From Chitinasiproducens palmae (lineage in GTDB: Bacteria > Pseudomonadota > Gammaproteobacteria > Burkholderiales > Burkholderiaceae): a stretch of DNA of 64,000 bases. Below the pieces are notes generated by a model. It saw only the letters and a program-made list of their open reading frames with translations. It made no database searches and was not told where the DNA came from. The stretch is from contig NZ_FNLO01000015.1 in assembly GCF_900095735.1 (NCBI RefSeq), positions 1 through 64,000 on the forward strand, written 5' to 3'. Each line of letters starts with the position of its first letter. The stretch's first letter is position 1. Positions 8,604-19,484 of the stretch are shown in pieces. A program made the translations under genes and the position numbers.

Positions 8604-9599
8604 TTACACCTGGCCGGTCAGCCAGTTCACATAGCGCGAGACGCCTTGCTCGACGGTCAGGAAGGGGGCGTCGTAGCCTGCCGACCGCAGGGCGCCGATA
8701 TCGGCCTGCGTGAAGCACTGGTACTTGCCGCGCAACGCGTCGGGGAAAGGAATGTATTCGATCTTGCCGCTGGCAACGAGTGCCTCCAGCGTGGCGGGCG
8801 CCGCACCGGTCTCGATCGCGTTCAGCGTGTTGACGACCGTGCGGGCGATGTCGTTGAACGGCTGCGCCGCGCCGGTGCCCAGGTTGAAGATTCCCGACCG
8901 ATCCGGATGGTCGAAGAAGAACAGATTGACCTTGACGACGTCCTCGACGGACACGAAGTCGCGAGTCTGGGCGCCGGCCGCATAGCCGTTGTACTCCCCG
9001 AACAGCTTGACCCGGCCCTCTTCGCGAAACTGGTTGAAGTTGTGGAAGGCGACCGACGCCATGCGGCCCTTGTGCTGCTCGCGAGGGCCATACACGTTGA
9101 AATAGCGAAAGCCGGCGATTTGGCTGTTGGCGCGCGGCAGCGCGCGGCGAACGACCTGATCGAACAGGAACTTCGAGTAGCCATAGACGTTCAATGGCCG
9201 CTCCAGCTCGCGGCTTTCGACGAAACGGTCGGAGCCGCCATACACCGCCGCCGACGAGGCATACAGGAACGGAATCCGCTCGCGCAGACAAACGTCCAGC
9301 ATCGAACGCGAATAGCGGAAGTTGTTCTCCATCATGTAGCGGCCGTTGTGCTCCATCGTGTCGGAGCATGCGCCTTCGTGGAACACGGCGCGCACCGGGC
9401 CGAAATCGCCTCGCGCGAAGCGTTCGACGAACTCGCTCTTGTCGAGAAAATCGGCGATCTCGCCGTCGACCAGGTTGACGAACTTGTCGGCGCGCGTCAG
9501 GTTGTCGACCGCGATGATGTCATGCTCGCCGCGCTCATTGAGCGCCTTGACGATGTTGCTGCCGACGAAGCCGGCGGCGCCGGTAACGATGATGGTCAT
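8604..9599 (-). CDS. hldD: ADP-L-glycero-D-manno-heptose 6-epimerase
   Basis: Last step of ADP-heptose synthesis for the lipopolysaccharide inner core; NADP-dependent, cytoplasmic, 331 residues. It has the glycine-rich Rossmann motif [10 protein letters not shown] (6-15), and the YxxxK catalytic pair is Y139/K143 in VYGYSK. The segments [19 protein letters not shown] and [19 protein letters not shown] are strongly characteristic of HldD (RfaD/WaaD). The start at 9599 gives [11 protein letters not shown], the family start. It shares the strand with hldA upstream but is separated by a 416-base gap, so it may have its own promoter. Confidence 0.96.
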   Translation of the reverse strand: MTIIVTGAAGFVGSNIVKALNERGEHDIIAVDNLTRADKFVNLVDGEIADFLDKSEFVERFARGDFGPVRAVFHEGACSDTMEHNGRYMMENNFRYSRSMLDVCLRERIPFLYASSAAVYGGSDRFVESRELERPLNVYGYSKFLFDQVVRRALPRANSQIAGFRYFNVYGPREQHKGRMASVAFHNFNQFREEGRVKLFGEYNGYAAGAQTRDFVSVEDVVKVNLFFFDHPDRSGIFNLGTGAAQPFNDIARTVVNTLNAIETGAAPATLEALVASGKIEYIPFPDALRGKYQCFTQADIGALRSAGYDAPFLTVEQGVSRYVNWLTGQV

Positions 9600-10015
9600 G
9601 AGAGGTCTCGGGTTCGCCGCGCGCCCGCCGGAGCGGCGTCGCAGCGGACGCAGTAGAAAATTGGGACGGCAGCGCGGCCGCGCGGCCACGCGACACGCCG
9701 TTCGTGCCCCGTCGCTGGCGTGGCTTCCCATTGCAACGACGATCCAGCGGCCACGGCAACAATGCAGCGATAGTGCAGCGGCAATGCAGCGACGACGCAG
9801 CCAGGCCACGGCCTTATCGAGACTGCCGTGGCGACATCGCCTTACGGATGCCGCCCGACCGATACCGTGTCACTGCGGGCCGTCCGTGGTCACGACAGCG
9901 CCGGAAAACGATTCGCGCACGGCACCGGCGGCCGGTCCGGCTCGCACGCCCGCTTCGCGACGCCTCGGGCCAACGCGTCGACCGGCCGTCGGTCGGACGT
10001 TGACCGAAACACCTG
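9600..10015. other. Gap between hldD and hldA
   Basis: 416 bases. Translations in all frames are compositionally biased (Arg/Ala-rich) with no recognisable family. No strong terminator or promoter was identified. Confidence 0.5.
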
Positions 10016-10999
10016 TCAGCGCGCCGGCGTCCAGGCCCCGAACAATTCGTCGAAGTCGACTGTCGCGGTGCCCAGCTTGGCCACCACGATGCCGGCCGCG
10101 CGATTGGCATGATATACCGAGTCGAGCCGCGGCAAGCCCGCTGCCAGCAGGGTGGCGACGGTCGCGATGACGGTATCGCCGGCGCCGGAGACGTCGAATA
10201 CCTCGCGCGCCTCGGCCGGCGCGGAGTGCGAACCGGCGGCGTCGAACAACGTCATGCCTTCCTCGGAACGAGTCAGCAGGATCGCATCGAGCTCCAGCGA
10301 AGCCCGCAAGGCTCCGACGCGCTCGATCAGCTCGGCCTCGGATTGCCATCGTCCGATCACCTGCTGCAATTCGGCACGATTCGGCGTCAGCATGGTCGCG
10401 CCGCGATACCGCGCCCAGTCCTCGCCCTTCGGGTCGACCAGCACCGGCACACCGGCGGCGCGCGCCTGCTCGATCAAGGTCTCGGCATGCGTCAGCACGC
10501 CCTTCGCATAATCCGACAACAGCACCACGTCGTGGCTGCCGAGCAGGTCACGGTAGGCACGCAGGCAAGCCTGCAAGACGTCACCCTGCGGCCTGCTCTC
10601 GAAATCGACGCGCAGCAGCTGTTGCTGACGGGCCAGTACGCGCAGTTTGACCGTCGTCTCGAGCGATGCGTCACGCTGCAGGTGCGCGTCGACGCGCCCT
10701 TCCTTCAGGAGCGCGAGCAGACACGCGGCGGGCTCGTCGTCGCCCACCGCGCCGAGCAGACTGGCGCGCCCGCCGAGCGCCACGATGTTGCGCGCGACGT
10801 TGGCCGCGCCGCCCAGCCGCGCTTCACTGCGCACGACACGCGCGACCGGCACCGGCGCTTCCGGAGAAATGCGCTCGACATCGCCGAACCAGTAGCGATC
10901 GAGCATCACATCGCCCACCACCAGCACCCGCGCACGCGCGAGGTCGGCGCGCGCGACCGTGTCCGCCGGCGGCGGCATCGGATGGTCAAGCGTCGACAT
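10016..10999 (-). CDS. hldA: D-glycero-beta-D-manno-heptose-7-phosphate kinase (HldE domain I)
   Basis: PfkB-family kinase that adds the 1-phosphate in ADP-heptose synthesis. It is 327 residues, about the length of the kinase half of E. coli HldE. Seen: the opening [20 protein letters not shown], substrate loop [11 protein letters not shown] (61-71), and the PfkB signature DVSGAGDT (269-276) with catalytic D275. The nucleotidyltransferase half of HldE is absent, so a separate hldC is expected elsewhere, as usual in Burkholderiales. The start overlaps the end of ugd by 14 bases, implying co-transcription. Confidence 0.95.
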   Translation of the reverse strand: MSTLDHPMPPPADTVARADLARARVLVVGDVMLDRYWFGDVERISPEAPVPVARVVRSEARLGGAANVARNIVALGGRASLLGAVGDDEPAACLLALLKEGRVDAHLQRDASLETTVKLRVLARQQQLLRVDFESRPQGDVLQACLRAYRDLLGSHDVVLLSDYAKGVLTHAETLIEQARAAGVPVLVDPKGEDWARYRGATMLTPNRAELQQVIGRWQSEAELIERVGALRASLELDAILLTRSEEGMTLFDAAGSHSAPAEAREVFDVSGAGDTVIATVATLLAAGLPRLDSVYHANRAAGIVVAKLGTATVDFDELFGAWTPAR

Positions 11000-12350
11000 G
11001 CGTGCGTCCTATCGTGAAGTAGTCGAATCCTTCGCGTGCCAGCACCGCCGGGTCGTAGAGATTGCGTCCGTCGAAGATCACCGGCCGGCGCAGCCGCTCC
11101 TTCAGGTCGGCGGCGTCCAGGCTCTTGAACGCCTTCCATTCGGTCAGCACGACCAGCGCGTCGGCACCGTCGGCCGCCGCCTCGCGGCTGTCGCAGAAGT
11201 CCAACCGCGCCGATTCCTCCTGAGTCAGATCCAGCGCGAACACGCGGCGAGCCTCGTCCACCGCAACGGGGTCGAACGCGCGCACGCGGGCGCCGCGCTG
11301 CAGGAGCGCGCGCACCAGCACCCGGCTGGGCGCCTCGCGCATGTCGTCCGTCTCCGGCTTGAAGGCCAGGCCCCACACGGCGAAACTGAGGTCGTCGAGG
11401 CGCTCGCCGAAATGGGCGGTGATTTTCTGCGCGAGAACCTGCTTCTGCGCATCGTTGACGGCCTCGACCGCGCGCAGGATCTGCAGCCGGTGTCCGTGCT
11501 CGTCGCCGGTGCGCACCAGCGCCTGCACGTCCTTCGGGAAGCAGGAGCCCCCGTAGCCGCAACCGGCATACAGGAAGCTGTAGCCGATGCGCGGATCGGA
11601 ACCGATGCCGCGCCGCACGGCCTCGATATCGGCGCCGACGCGCTCGGCGAGGTTGGCCAGCTCGTTCATGAACGAGATACGCGTGGCCAGCATCGCATTC
11701 GCCGCGTACTTGGTGAACTCCGCCGAACGGACGTCCATCAGCATCGTGCGCTCGTGGTTGCGGTTGAACGGGCTGTACAACTGTTTCATCAGCGCCAGCG
11801 CCCGCCGCCCGTTCGCGTCATCGTCGCAGCCGAGCACGATGCGGTCGGGCCGCATGAAGTCCTCGACCGCCGCGCCCTCCTTCAGGAATTCCGGATTCGA
11901 GACGACCGAGAACGGCACGTCGGCGCCCCGTGCGCGCAGTTCGGCGGCGATCGCGTCGCGCACCCGCGCGGCGGTGCCGACCGGCACGGTGGACTTGTCG
12001 ACGACCACCTTGAAGTCGCTCATCGTGCGGCCGATGTTGCGGGCGGCCGCGAGCACGTATTGCAGGTCGGCCGAGCCGTCCTCGTCCGGCGGCGTGCCGA
12101 CGGCGATGAACTGGATGTCGCCGTGCGCGACCGCCGCTTCGATATCGGTCGTGAAACGAATTCGTCCGGCGTGGCGGTTGCGCGCGATGACGCCCTCGAG
12201 ACCGGGCTCGTGAATCGGTACGCCGCCGGCTTCGAGAATGGCAATCTTGCGGGCATCGACGTCGAGACACAGCACGTCGTTACCGATTTCGGCCAGGCAG
12301 GCGCCGGTGACGAGACCGACGTAGCCCGTGCCGATGATGGTGATCTTCAT
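10986..12350 (-). CDS. ugd: UDP-glucose 6-dehydrogenase
   Basis: Oxidises UDP-glucose to UDP-glucuronate with two NAD+, supplying capsule/exopolysaccharide and, in many species, aminoarabinose for lipid A. It is 454 residues. The N-terminal Rossmann motif is GTGYVG (7-12), the catalytic cysteine is C270 in [10 protein letters not shown], and the [12 protein letters not shown] hinge and a C-terminal UDP-binding domain follow. It lies 20 bases after lapB and overlaps hldA. Placing Ugd in one operon with heptose and LapB genes links it to lipopolysaccharide supply and regulation. Confidence 0.96.
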   Translation of the reverse strand: MKITIIGTGYVGLVTGACLAEIGNDVLCLDVDARKIAILEAGGVPIHEPGLEGVIARNRHAGRIRFTTDIEAAVAHGDIQFIAVGTPPDEDGSADLQYVLAAARNIGRTMSDFKVVVDKSTVPVGTAARVRDAIAAELRARGADVPFSVVSNPEFLKEGAAVEDFMRPDRIVLGCDDDANGRRALALMKQLYSPFNRNHERTMLMDVRSAEFTKYAANAMLATRISFMNELANLAERVGADIEAVRRGIGSDPRIGYSFLYAGCGYGGSCFPKDVQALVRTGDEHGHRLQILRAVEAVNDAQKQVLAQKITAHFGERLDDLSFAVWGLAFKPETDDMREAPSRVLVRALLQRGARVRAFDPVAVDEARRVFALDLTQEESARLDFCDSREAAADGADALVVLTEWKAFKSLDAADLKERLRRPVIFDGRNLYDPAVLAREGFDYFTIGRTHVDA

Positions 12351-12370
12351 GGAGCGGTTGACCTAGGAAT

Positions 12371-13546
12371 TCAGCTGGAACTGCCCAGCACTTCGGTACG
12401 GCGCGGCGCGTAGCTTTCCCACGCGCCGCAGCCCGGGCATTGCCAGTAGAAAAGGCGGGCGCGGAAGCCGCAGTTCTGGCAGACGTATCGCGGCAGGTTC
12501 TTGGTGCGCTGGCGGATCAGCGTCTGCATCAGCTCGAGTTCGCCGCGCCGCGCCGGCTCGGCGGCCGCGATCTGCCCTTCGAGCAGACGCGTCAAACCGG
12601 CAAGCGTCGGGGTCTTGCGCATCTGGGCCAGCGCCAGCGCATGTGCCTCGTCGACGCCGCGATGTTCGGCGACGTGCTTGTACACCACGTCGAGCAGATC
12701 GTTGGACGGGTGTGCGTCCAGATAGGCGATCAGTTGATCGACGCCTTCGCCGGCCCGGCCCTCGGCCGCATAGGCCTGCAACAGGCGATCCGCGACCAGC
12801 GGCAGGTAGACCGGATTCTGGCGCTCGATGCGCGACCAATTCGCGATCGCGCCGACCGGATTGCCGGCCGCAAGCTCCACGTCGCCGAGCTGGATCGTCG
12901 CGCGCGCGTTGTTCGCATTGATTTCCAGCGCCTGGTTGAGGTTCGCGCGGGCCGACGAGCGATCGTTGCGCTGCATTGCGTCGGCCGCCAGTTCGCAATG
13001 GAACTGCGCGATTTCGCGACGCAGCGAAGGCGCGCCGAGCGCTTCGAGCTGACGCGCGGTTTCGATCGCCTGCTTCCAGTCGCGTTCGGTCTGGAAAATC
13101 GTCAGCAGCGCGCGCAGGCCATCGGCCTTGTAAAGCCCGTCACCCAGAGAACGCAGCGCGTGTTCGGCGCGGTCGAGAAGCCCCGCTTTCAAGAAGTCCT
13201 GACCAAGCTCGTAGAGCGCGTGATCGCGCTCGGCCGTCGGCAGGTCAGCCCGGCTGAGCAGGTTCTGGTGCACGCGGATCGCCCGTTCGGTCTCGCCGCG
13301 GCGTCGAAACAGGTTGCCAAGCGCGAAATGCAGCTCGGTGGTCTCGGGGTCGAGCTTGACGACCTCGATGAACGCGTCGATCGCCTTGTCGGGTTGTTCG
13401 TTGAGCAGAAAGTTGAGCCCGCGGAAGTACGAGCGCGGCAGGTTCGACGCGTCGCTCAGCAGGTTCTTTAGATCGAAACGGGCGGCCACCCAGCCGAGAC
13501 CGAAGACGATCGGAATGGCCAGCAGCCACCAGAAATCGAGATCCAT
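12371..13546 (-). CDS. lapB: Lipopolysaccharide assembly protein B (TPR protein with rubredoxin-like knuckle)
   Basis: LapB (YciM) in Enterobacteria is an essential inner-membrane protein that presents LpxC to FtsH and so limits lipopolysaccharide synthesis. Seen here: 391 residues, an N-terminal membrane anchor (about 3-20), TPR repeats through most of residues 35-340, and a C-terminal metal knuckle with C356/C359 and C370/C373 (CQNCG...CPGCG). The LNEQPDKAIDAFIEV segment is diagnostic. It is adjacent to lapA, as in E. coli, with 24 bases between them. Confidence 0.93.
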   Translation of the reverse strand: MDLDFWWLLAIPIVFGLGWVAARFDLKNLLSDASNLPRSYFRGLNFLLNEQPDKAIDAFIEVVKLDPETTELHFALGNLFRRRGETERAIRVHQNLLSRADLPTAERDHALYELGQDFLKAGLLDRAEHALRSLGDGLYKADGLRALLTIFQTERDWKQAIETARQLEALGAPSLRREIAQFHCELAADAMQRNDRSSARANLNQALEINANNARATIQLGDVELAAGNPVGAIANWSRIERQNPVYLPLVADRLLQAYAAEGRAGEGVDQLIAYLDAHPSNDLLDVVYKHVAEHRGVDEAHALALAQMRKTPTLAGLTRLLEGQIAAAEPARRGELELMQTLIRQRTKNLPRYVCQNCGFRARLFYWQCPGCGAWESYAPRRTEVLGSSS

Positions 13547-13570
13547 AGGAGGAGACGGCGGAAGGCCGAC

Positions 13571-13858
13571 TTACATGATCGGGGGAATCGGCGGCGGCTC
13601 GACAGCCACCGTATCGCGTGCGCGCAACTCGCGACGCAGCCGGGCGGACTCGCGGCGCAGCCGCAACACCGCGGGCACGGCCGCCAGCAGACCGGCCACC
13701 ATGCCGACCACGAAGAAGGCCAGGGCGATCAGTATCAGCGGCGCATGCCAGACGTAGTCGGCGAACACGTGCAGTTCGGCTGGCTGGGTGTTGGCCAGCG
13801 CCAGCACCAGCAGCACGATGAAGATGATGATCCTGAGCAACCAGACGACGAACTTCAT
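13571..13858 (-). CDS. lapA: Lipopolysaccharide assembly protein A (DUF1049)
   Basis: A 95-residue membrane protein with two hydrophobic spans (about 5-23 and 38-62), then a basic stretch (RLRRESARLRRELRARD) and a Pro-rich end. The LANTQPAELH segment between the spans is typical of DUF1049/LapA. LapA works with LapB on lipopolysaccharide homeostasis in E. coli. The start at 13858 (MKFVVWLLRIIIF) was chosen over the longer open frame because the extension crosses the ihfB terminator. Paired with lapB downstream. Confidence 0.88.
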   Translation of the reverse strand: MKFVVWLLRIIIFIVLLVLALANTQPAELHVFADYVWHAPLILIALAFFVVGMVAGLLAAVPAVLRLRRESARLRRELRARDTVAVEPPPIPPIM

Positions 13859-14010
13859 GCGGATGGCCGAGATGGGGGCGGGAACCGGTCGCGGGCCGCC
13901 GCGCATGCGACGCCAGCACCGGCGTGCCCGTATTGTAATGGAAGGCCGTGGCGACGACGAAGCACGACGGCTTCGCGCGGCACCGCCCAGTCGTGCCCGG
14001 TCGTACAAAT

Positions 14011-14039
14011 GAAAACGCCCGTGGGTGTCCACGGGCGTT
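14011..14039 (-). terminator. Rho-independent terminator after ihfB
   Basis: Perfect 11-bp stem AACGCCCGTGG/CCACGGGCGTT with a 4-base loop, followed on the minus strand by TTTTC. It separates rpsA-ihfB from lapAB, though the T run is short and read-through is possible. Confidence 0.8.
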
Positions 14040-14119
14040 GCACGGCGGCTGGCGGCCGGCCGGACCGTGACGACGCATCGCAGCGCGAGGCATCGATCGT
14101 GGCGGCCCAGCCAGGCCGG

Positions 14120-14437
14120 TCAATCGGGCTCGTTGACGATTGCCGTCGCCGATTCAGCGCTTTTGTCGACGCGCTCGCGCAGTTCCTTGCCGGGCTTGAA
14201 GTGCGGCACGAATTTCTCCGGCACCAACACTTTCTCGCCCGACTTCGGATTGCGTCCGACACGCGACGGCCGCCGGTTCAGCGAAAAACTGCCGAAACCT
14301 CGGATCTCGATGCGGTGCCCGTTGGCCAGGGCCCGGGACATCGCATCGAGCATCGTCTTGACCGCGCAATCCGCATCCTTGACCACCAGTTGCGGAAAGC
14401 GCTCGGCCAGTTGGATGACCAGCTCGGATTTCGTCAT
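14120..14437 (-). CDS. ihfB: Integration host factor beta subunit
   Basis: Small DNA-bending protein, 105 residues. It starts [13 protein letters not shown] and has the [20 protein letters not shown] arm with the intercalating proline region (RNPKSGE) that bends DNA. With IHF-alpha it forms the heterodimer used in replication, recombination and transcription. It lies 15 bases after rpsA, the order rpsA-ihfB seen across proteobacteria, and is followed by a terminator. Confidence 0.96.
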   Translation of the reverse strand: MTKSELVIQLAERFPQLVVKDADCAVKTMLDAMSRALANGHRIEIRGFGSFSLNRRPSRVGRNPKSGEKVLVPEKFVPHFKPGKELRERVDKSAESATAIVNEPD

Positions 14438-14452
14438 ACCCGGCAGCCTGGC

Positions 14453-16174
14453 TTACTGGCTCTGGCCGTCCAGCTTGGCCTTGAGCAGGGCGCCGAGGTT
14501 GGTCGTGCCGCTCGAAGCGGACGACGGTTCGGCCTGGAACTTCTGCATCGCGGTCTGCTGTTCGACGTTGTCCTTGGCCTTGATCGACAGCTGGATGTTG
14601 CGGGCCTTGCGATCGACCATCGTCACGAGCGCCGTCACTTCCGCGCCTTCCTTCAGCACGTTGCGGGCGTCCTCGACGCGATCCTGCGAGATTTCCGATG
14701 CGCGCAGGTAGCCTTCGACGTCGTCGTTCAGCGCGATGACCGCACCCTTCGGATCGACGGTCTTGACCGTGCCACGCACCACCGAACCCTTGTCGTTCAG
14801 CGCCACGAAGTTGTTGAACGGATCGCCTTCAAGCTGCTTGATGCCCAGCGAGATGCGTTCCTTGTCCACGTCGATGCCGAGCACGACTGCCTCGACTTCA
14901 TCGCCCTTCTTGTACTTGACCACGGCTTGCTCGCCCGGCTCGTTCCACGACAGGTCGGACAGGTGGACCAGGCCGTCGATGTTGCCCGGCAGGCCGATGA
15001 ACAGGCCGAAGTCGGTGATCGACTTGACCACGCCGCTGATGCGGTCGCCCTTGGCGTGGTTCTGCGCGAAGTCTTCCCAAGGATTCGGCACGCACTGCTT
15101 CATGCCGAGGCTGATACGGCGACGGTCTTCGTCGATGTTCAGCACCATCACTTCGACTTCCTGGCCAACGTGCACGACCTTGTTCGGCGCGACGTTCTTG
15201 TTGGTCCAGTCCATTTCCGAGACGTGCACCAGGCCCTCGATGCCGTCTTCGATCTCGACGAACGCGCCGTAGTCGGTCAGGTTCGTGACCTTGCCGAACT
15301 GGCGGGTGCCGGCCGGGTAGCGGCGAGCGATGTCGACCCACGGATCTTCGCCGAGCTGCTTCATACCCAGCGAGACGCGGTTGCGTTCCCGGTCGATGCG
15401 CAGCACCTTGACGCGGATGTCGTCGCCGACATTGGTCATGTCGGACGGGTGACGCACGCGGCCGAAGGCCATGTCGGTGATGTGCAGCAGACCGTCGATG
15501 CCGCCGAGGTCGACGAACGCGCCGTAGTCGGTCAGACTCTTCACGACGCCGTCGACCACATCGCCTTCCTTCAGCGTGGCGAGCAGCTTTTCGCGCTCTT
15601 CGCCTTGCGACTCTTCAAGCGCCGCACGGCGCGACAGCACGACGTTGTTGCGCTTCGGGTCGAGCTTGATGACCTGGAAGCGATCGGACTTGCCTTCGAG
15701 CGCCGACGTGTCCTTGACCGGACGCACGTCGACCAGCGAACCCGGCAGGAACGCGCGGATGCCGTTGACCATGACGGTCAGGCCGCCCTTGACCTTGCCG
15801 GTGATCGTGCCCTGGACGAACTCGCGGTTCTCCAGCGCCTTTTCCAGCATGCTCCACGAGGCGAGACGCTTGGCCTTGTCGCGCGACAGGATGGTGTCGC
15901 CGTAGCCGTTTTCGAGCGCGTCGATCGCCACCGGAACGAAGTCGCCAGGGCTGGCTTCCAGTTCACCCTGGTCGTTCAGGAATTCCTCGCGAGGAATGTA
16001 CGCGTACGACTTCAGTCCAGCATTCAGAATGACGAACTTCGGATCGATCCCGACGACTTCCGCCGAGATGACTTCGCCCGTGCGCATGTCCTGCTGCTTC
16101 AGCGACTCTTCGAACAGCGCCGCGAACGATTCATTGCCGGACTGGGTGGACTGGGAGATTTGTTGATCGGACAT
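14453..16174 (-). CDS. rpsA: 30S ribosomal protein S1
   Basis: mRNA-binding ribosomal protein of 573 residues, close to the six-domain form (E. coli 557). Repeated S1 units are visible, for example [46 protein letters not shown] and [25 protein letters not shown]. The ATG is preceded by a pyrimidine-rich TTTACCTTTT, with no Shine-Dalgarno sequence. That matches the known unusual initiation region of E. coli rpsA, which lacks a canonical site and is autoregulated. A 12-bp direct repeat lies in the upstream region. Confidence 0.97.
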   Translation of the reverse strand: MSDQQISQSTQSGNESFAALFEESLKQQDMRTGEVISAEVVGIDPKFVILNAGLKSYAYIPREEFLNDQGELEASPGDFVPVAIDALENGYGDTILSRDKAKRLASWSMLEKALENREFVQGTITGKVKGGLTVMVNGIRAFLPGSLVDVRPVKDTSALEGKSDRFQVIKLDPKRNNVVLSRRAALEESQGEEREKLLATLKEGDVVDGVVKSLTDYGAFVDLGGIDGLLHITDMAFGRVRHPSDMTNVGDDIRVKVLRIDRERNRVSLGMKQLGEDPWVDIARRYPAGTRQFGKVTNLTDYGAFVEIEDGIEGLVHVSEMDWTNKNVAPNKVVHVGQEVEVMVLNIDEDRRRISLGMKQCVPNPWEDFAQNHAKGDRISGVVKSITDFGLFIGLPGNIDGLVHLSDLSWNEPGEQAVVKYKKGDEVEAVVLGIDVDKERISLGIKQLEGDPFNNFVALNDKGSVVRGTVKTVDPKGAVIALNDDVEGYLRASEISQDRVEDARNVLKEGAEVTALVTMVDRKARNIQLSIKAKDNVEQQTAMQKFQAEPSSASSGTTNLGALLKAKLDGQSQ

Positions 16175-16313
16175 AAAAGGTAAATGCGGGCTGTGGCGGA
16201 TGTCGCACGGTGCCGGCCTTCGGATGGCCGGCGCGTCTTCATCTCGCGCTGAGCGCGCGGGTTGGGGGTTGAACGAAACGGGCGTTGACGCCCGGTTACA
16301 ACAGTGTTGCTAC

Positions 16314-16348
16314 AGCGAATACCAATGCAACTGCAGAGCGAATACCAA
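16314..16348 (-). promoter_or_regulatory. 12-bp direct repeat upstream of rpsA
   Basis: TTGGTATTCGCT (minus strand) occurs twice, at 16314-16325 and 16337-16348. The copies are 23 bases apart, about two helical turns, and 140-175 bases before rpsA. A 6-bp CGGGCG/CGCCCG hairpin follows at 16279-16294. This could be a binding site or promoter element; function unknown. Confidence 0.4.
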
Positions 16349-16444
16349 AACCGCCGGTACCGGAGCGCCGGCATCGACCCGTCCAAACGACGCGTCGCTG
16401 CCGATGAACCGCTACCGAACCGAATGCGCAGTGTCGCGGCGGCG

Positions 16445-17122
16445 CTACACCAGCCCCGCGTCGCGGCACCAGCCGAGCACTGACTCGACCGCCTGATCGA
16501 CCATCATTTCGGACGTGTCGAGCCGGTGAGCGCCTTGCGGCGCGACCAGTGGTGCCGCGGCGCGCGCCGTGTCACGGGCGTCGCGCTCTCTGAGCGCTTC
16601 GGAAAGGTCTTGGATATTAGCAGAAAACCCTTTTTCCTTCAATTGCTTATACCGGCGCGCCGCGCGAGCCTCGACGCTCGCGGTCAGGAACACCTTGACC
16701 GGGGCGTCCGGGAAGATCACGGAGCCCATGTCGCGGCCATCCGCAACCAGGCCGGGCGCGCGCCGAAAGCCATGCTGGCGCGCCACCAGCGCGTCGCGGA
16801 CCGGCTGATGCACGGCGATCGCGGACGCGAAGAGGCCGATCGCCTCCTCCCGGATGGCCCGGGAGACGTCCTCGCCGCCCATTTCGATGGTGTCGTCGCC
16901 GAAGCGCACGTCCAGCCCCGCGGCAAGCGACGCGAGCGCGTCGACCGCGTCGCTGGGCACGCCCGCACGGGTCGCGGACAGCGCGGTGAGCCGGTACAGC
17001 GCGCCGCTGTCGAGCAGGTGATAGCCAAGCGTGGCGGCCACGCGCGCGGCGACGGTGCCCTTGCCGGACGCGGTCGGACCGTCGAGCGTGACGACCGGAA
17101 TGGATACGGAATGGGCGTTCAT
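16445..17122 (-). CDS. cmk: Cytidylate kinase
   Basis: Phosphorylates CMP/dCMP with ATP; 225 residues, cytoplasmic. The P-loop is GPTASGKGT (15-23); further family segments are [34 protein letters not shown] and the lid R-rich [11 protein letters not shown]. The ATG at 17122 overlaps the aroA stop (ATGA), so translation is likely coupled. The gene order aroA-cmk-rpsA is classical. Confidence 0.96.
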   Translation of the reverse strand: MNAHSVSIPVVTLDGPTASGKGTVAARVAATLGYHLLDSGALYRLTALSATRAGVPSDAVDALASLAAGLDVRFGDDTIEMGGEDVSRAIREEAIGLFASAIAVHQPVRDALVARQHGFRRAPGLVADGRDMGSVIFPDAPVKVFLTASVEARAARRYKQLKEKGFSANIQDLSEALRERDARDTARAAAPLVAPQGAHRLDTSEMMVDQAVESVLGWCRDAGLV

Positions 17123-18417
17123 CGGACGATCTCCGCGAAGTGGTCGAAATAGTCGGGGAAGGTCTTGGCGACGCAACGCGGGTCGTTGATCGTCACCGGC
17201 ACGTTGCCAAGCGATGCCAGGGAGAAGCACATCGCGACGCGATGGTCGTCGTAGGTGTCGACGGCCACGCCAGGCGTCAGCGCCGCGGGCGGCGTCACGG
17301 CCAGCCAATCCTCGCCCTCCTCCACCGCCGCGCCGAACTTGCGCAGTTCGGTGGCGAGGGCGGCGATGCGGTCGGTCTCCTTCACCCGCCAGCTGCCGAT
17401 GTTGCGCAGGCAGGTCCGGCCTTGCGCGAACAGCGCCACCACCGCCAGCGTCATCGCCGCGTCCGGGATCAGGTTGCAGTCCAGGTCGATGGCCCGCAGC
17501 CGGCCGTCGGACGGCGCGCTGACCTCGATCGCATCCGCGTCGATCCGGCACTGCGCACCCATCGCAAGCAGCGCGTCGGCGAAGCGGACATCGCCCTGCA
17601 CGCTGGCACGTCCGACGCCGCTCACGCGCACCGGTCCGCCGCCGATGGCGCCGGCCGCCAGGAAATAGGAAGCGGACGAGGCATCGCCCTCGACCAGCAC
17701 GCGGCCCGGCGAACGATAGCGCACGGCCGGCACGTCGAAGCGCTGCCAGCCGTCGCGTTGCACGGCGACGCCGAAGCGCTGCATCAGATCGAGCGTGATC
17801 TCGACATACGGCTTCGAGATCAGCTCGCCTTCGACGACGATCGCAAGACCGGTTTCGCCTGCCGCGGCGAGTGCATTGGGCAGCGCGAGCAGCAGCGCGG
17901 TGAGGAACTGGCTCGACACGTCGCCTCGCACCGAGACGCTGGCCGGGCGATTCGCGGCGCGCGCGCCGATGGTCAGCGGCGGATAGCCGTCGTTGCCGCG
18001 ATAGTCGATGCGCGCGCCCAGTTGTCGCAACGTGTCGACCAGATCGCCGATCGGGCGCTCGTGCATGCGGGCGACCCCGTCGATCCGGTATTCCCCGTCG
18101 GCCAGCGCGAGCGCGGCCGTCAACGGCCGCACGGCGGTGCCGGCGTTGCCGACGAACAGGTCCGCCCGCTTGGTGGCGAAGCTGCCGCCACCGCCCGTCA
18201 CCACGTGGCGGTTGCCGTCGCGTCGCCAGTCGATACCCAGCTTGCGCAACGCGTCGAGCATGACCGCCGTGTCGTCCGACTCGAGCAGATTGTCGATCTC
18301 GGTGACACCGTCAGCCAGCGCCGCAAGCAACAGCACGCGGTTGGAAATGCTCTTTGAACCGGGCAAGGCGACAAGGCCAGCGGCCCGCTGCGCGGCAGGG
18401 AGATGAAGCTGTTCCAT
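17119..18417 (-). CDS. aroA: 3-phosphoshikimate 1-carboxyvinyltransferase (EPSP synthase, class I)
   Basis: Sixth step of the shikimate pathway: joins PEP to shikimate-3-phosphate. It is 432 residues and the target of glyphosate. Motifs are PGSKSISNR (19-27) and [13 protein letters not shown], both of the glyphosate-sensitive class I type, plus [15 protein letters not shown]. It starts 11 bases after the end of tyrA and overlaps cmk at its own end, so tyrA-aroA-cmk form one unit. Confidence 0.97.
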   Translation of the reverse strand: MEQLHLPAAQRAAGLVALPGSKSISNRVLLLAALADGVTEIDNLLESDDTAVMLDALRKLGIDWRRDGNRHVVTGGGGSFATKRADLFVGNAGTAVRPLTAALALADGEYRIDGVARMHERPIGDLVDTLRQLGARIDYRGNDGYPPLTIGARAANRPASVSVRGDVSSQFLTALLLALPNALAAAGETGLAIVVEGELISKPYVEITLDLMQRFGVAVQRDGWQRFDVPAVRYRSPGRVLVEGDASSASYFLAAGAIGGGPVRVSGVGRASVQGDVRFADALLAMGAQCRIDADAIEVSAPSDGRLRAIDLDCNLIPDAAMTLAVVALFAQGRTCLRNIGSWRVKETDRIAALATELRKFGAAVEEGEDWLAVTPPAALTPGVAVDTYDDHRVAMCFSLASLGNVPVTINDPRCVAKTFPDYFDHFAEIVR

Positions 18418-18428
18418 GGTGAAATGTA

Positions 18429-19484
18429 CTAGGGCTTGGAAGTGTCGGACGGCGCGTTGGACGGGGCTTCAGGCGGCGTTTCATGCGGCGTGCCGGGCAA
18501 CGTTTCATGCGGCGTGTCGGGCAACGTCTCATGCGGCGCGGCGGGCAGCGCATCGGACAGCGCTTCCGGCGGCGCGCCGTGCGATGTGACGGTCGGAACG
18601 GCGGCGGCCTGCGCCGGCCACTGCCGCCGCGCGTTGGCGGCTGCCGCGAAACGGCGATGCAGGCCGGCGCCGTCGTCCGAGGCGATGGCCTTGCGCAGCG
18701 AGGTCAACCTCGCCAGCAGACCGTCGATGTCGCGCAGCAATGGCTGACGGTTCGCGAGGCAGATGTCTCGCCAGACGGCCGGATCGGACGCTGCGATGCG
18801 GGTGAAGTCGCGGAATCCGCTGCCGGCCAGCGCAAGGGTGGCGGCCGCGTCGTCGCGATGCAGCACCTGTTCGAGATAGGCGAAGGCGAGCACGTGCGGC
18901 AGGTGACTGACGGCCGAGAAGACGGCGTCGTGCTGCACGGCGGACATCGCCAGCGTCCTGGCGCCGACTGCGCGCCAGATCGCCGCCACTTGCTGCGCCG
19001 CGTCGGCATCCGCCGCGTCCGCGCAGAGAATCGTGGTCTTGCCAGCAAAGAGATCGGCGCGCGCGGCGGCCGGACCGTTCGCTTCGCTGCCGGCAATCGG
19101 ATGCGCCGGCACGAAGCGGCGCCACCTTGGTCCCGCCAGATCACACGCCGCGGCCACGATGTCGTGCTTCACGCTGCCCACATCGGTGATCACCGCGTCC
19201 GGTCGGAGCGTCGAGGCGGCGCGTGCGAGCAGCGTTGCGCTCTGCGCGACGGGCGCCGCCAGCACGACGACATCGGCGGCCGCCAGGGCCGCGTCAAGCG
19301 CCTCCTCGTCGCCGTCGGCTATCAACGCGTCGACCACGCCACGCGCCAGGGCCTCGTCGCCGGCGGCGGGATCGACGCCCGTCACGGTCAGCGCGGGGAC
19401 GGCGCGGCGCAGCGCAAGCGCCAGAGACCCGCCGATCAGGCCGGTACCGAAGAGCACGATGCGCTGGAACGGAAGGTCGCTCAC
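18429..19484 (-). CDS. tyrA: Prephenate dehydrogenase with a repeat-built C-terminal tail
   Basis: NAD-dependent oxidation of prephenate (or arogenate) on the route to tyrosine. It is 351 residues, longer than typical because of its tail. The nucleotide motif is GTGLIGGS (13-20) and the PAHPIAGSE segment carries the catalytic histidine. From about residue 305 the protein turns into Pro/Thr/His/Glu-rich repeats ([16 protein letters not shown] and variants) encoded by a 24-bp tandem array. The catalytic part is complete, so the tail should be a dispensable extension. Linked to pheA upstream and aroA downstream. Confidence 0.93.
   Translation of the reverse strand: MSDLPFQRIVLFGTGLIGGSLALALRRAVPALTVTGVDPAAGDEALARGVVDALIADGDEEALDAALAAADVVVLAAPVAQSATLLARAASTLRPDAVITDVGSVKHDIVAAACDLAGPRWRRFVPAHPIAGSEANGPAAARADLFAGKTTILCADAADADAAQQVAAIWRAVGARTLAMSAVQHDAVFSAVSHLPHVLAFAYLEQVLHRDDAAATLALAGSGFRDFTRIAASDPAVWRDICLANRQPLLRDIDGLLARLTSLRKAIASDDGAGLHRRFAAAANARRQWPAQAAAVPTVTSHGAPPEALSDALPAAPHETLPDTPHETLPGTPHETPPEAPSNAPSDTSKP
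18479..18550. repeat. In-frame tandem repeat, 24-bp unit x3, in tyrA
   Basis: Units at 18479-18502, 18503-18526 and 18527-18550; the first two differ at one base, the third at several. Each encodes eight residues of the TyrA tail. Confidence 0.9.

Noticed and set aside
13745..16183. 812-codon plus-strand frame opposite ihfB-rpsA
   Set aside because: Frame opposite rpsA kept open by codon bias; composition (Asp/Arg/Val/His) is typical of shadows, and no start or ribosome-binding site supports it.
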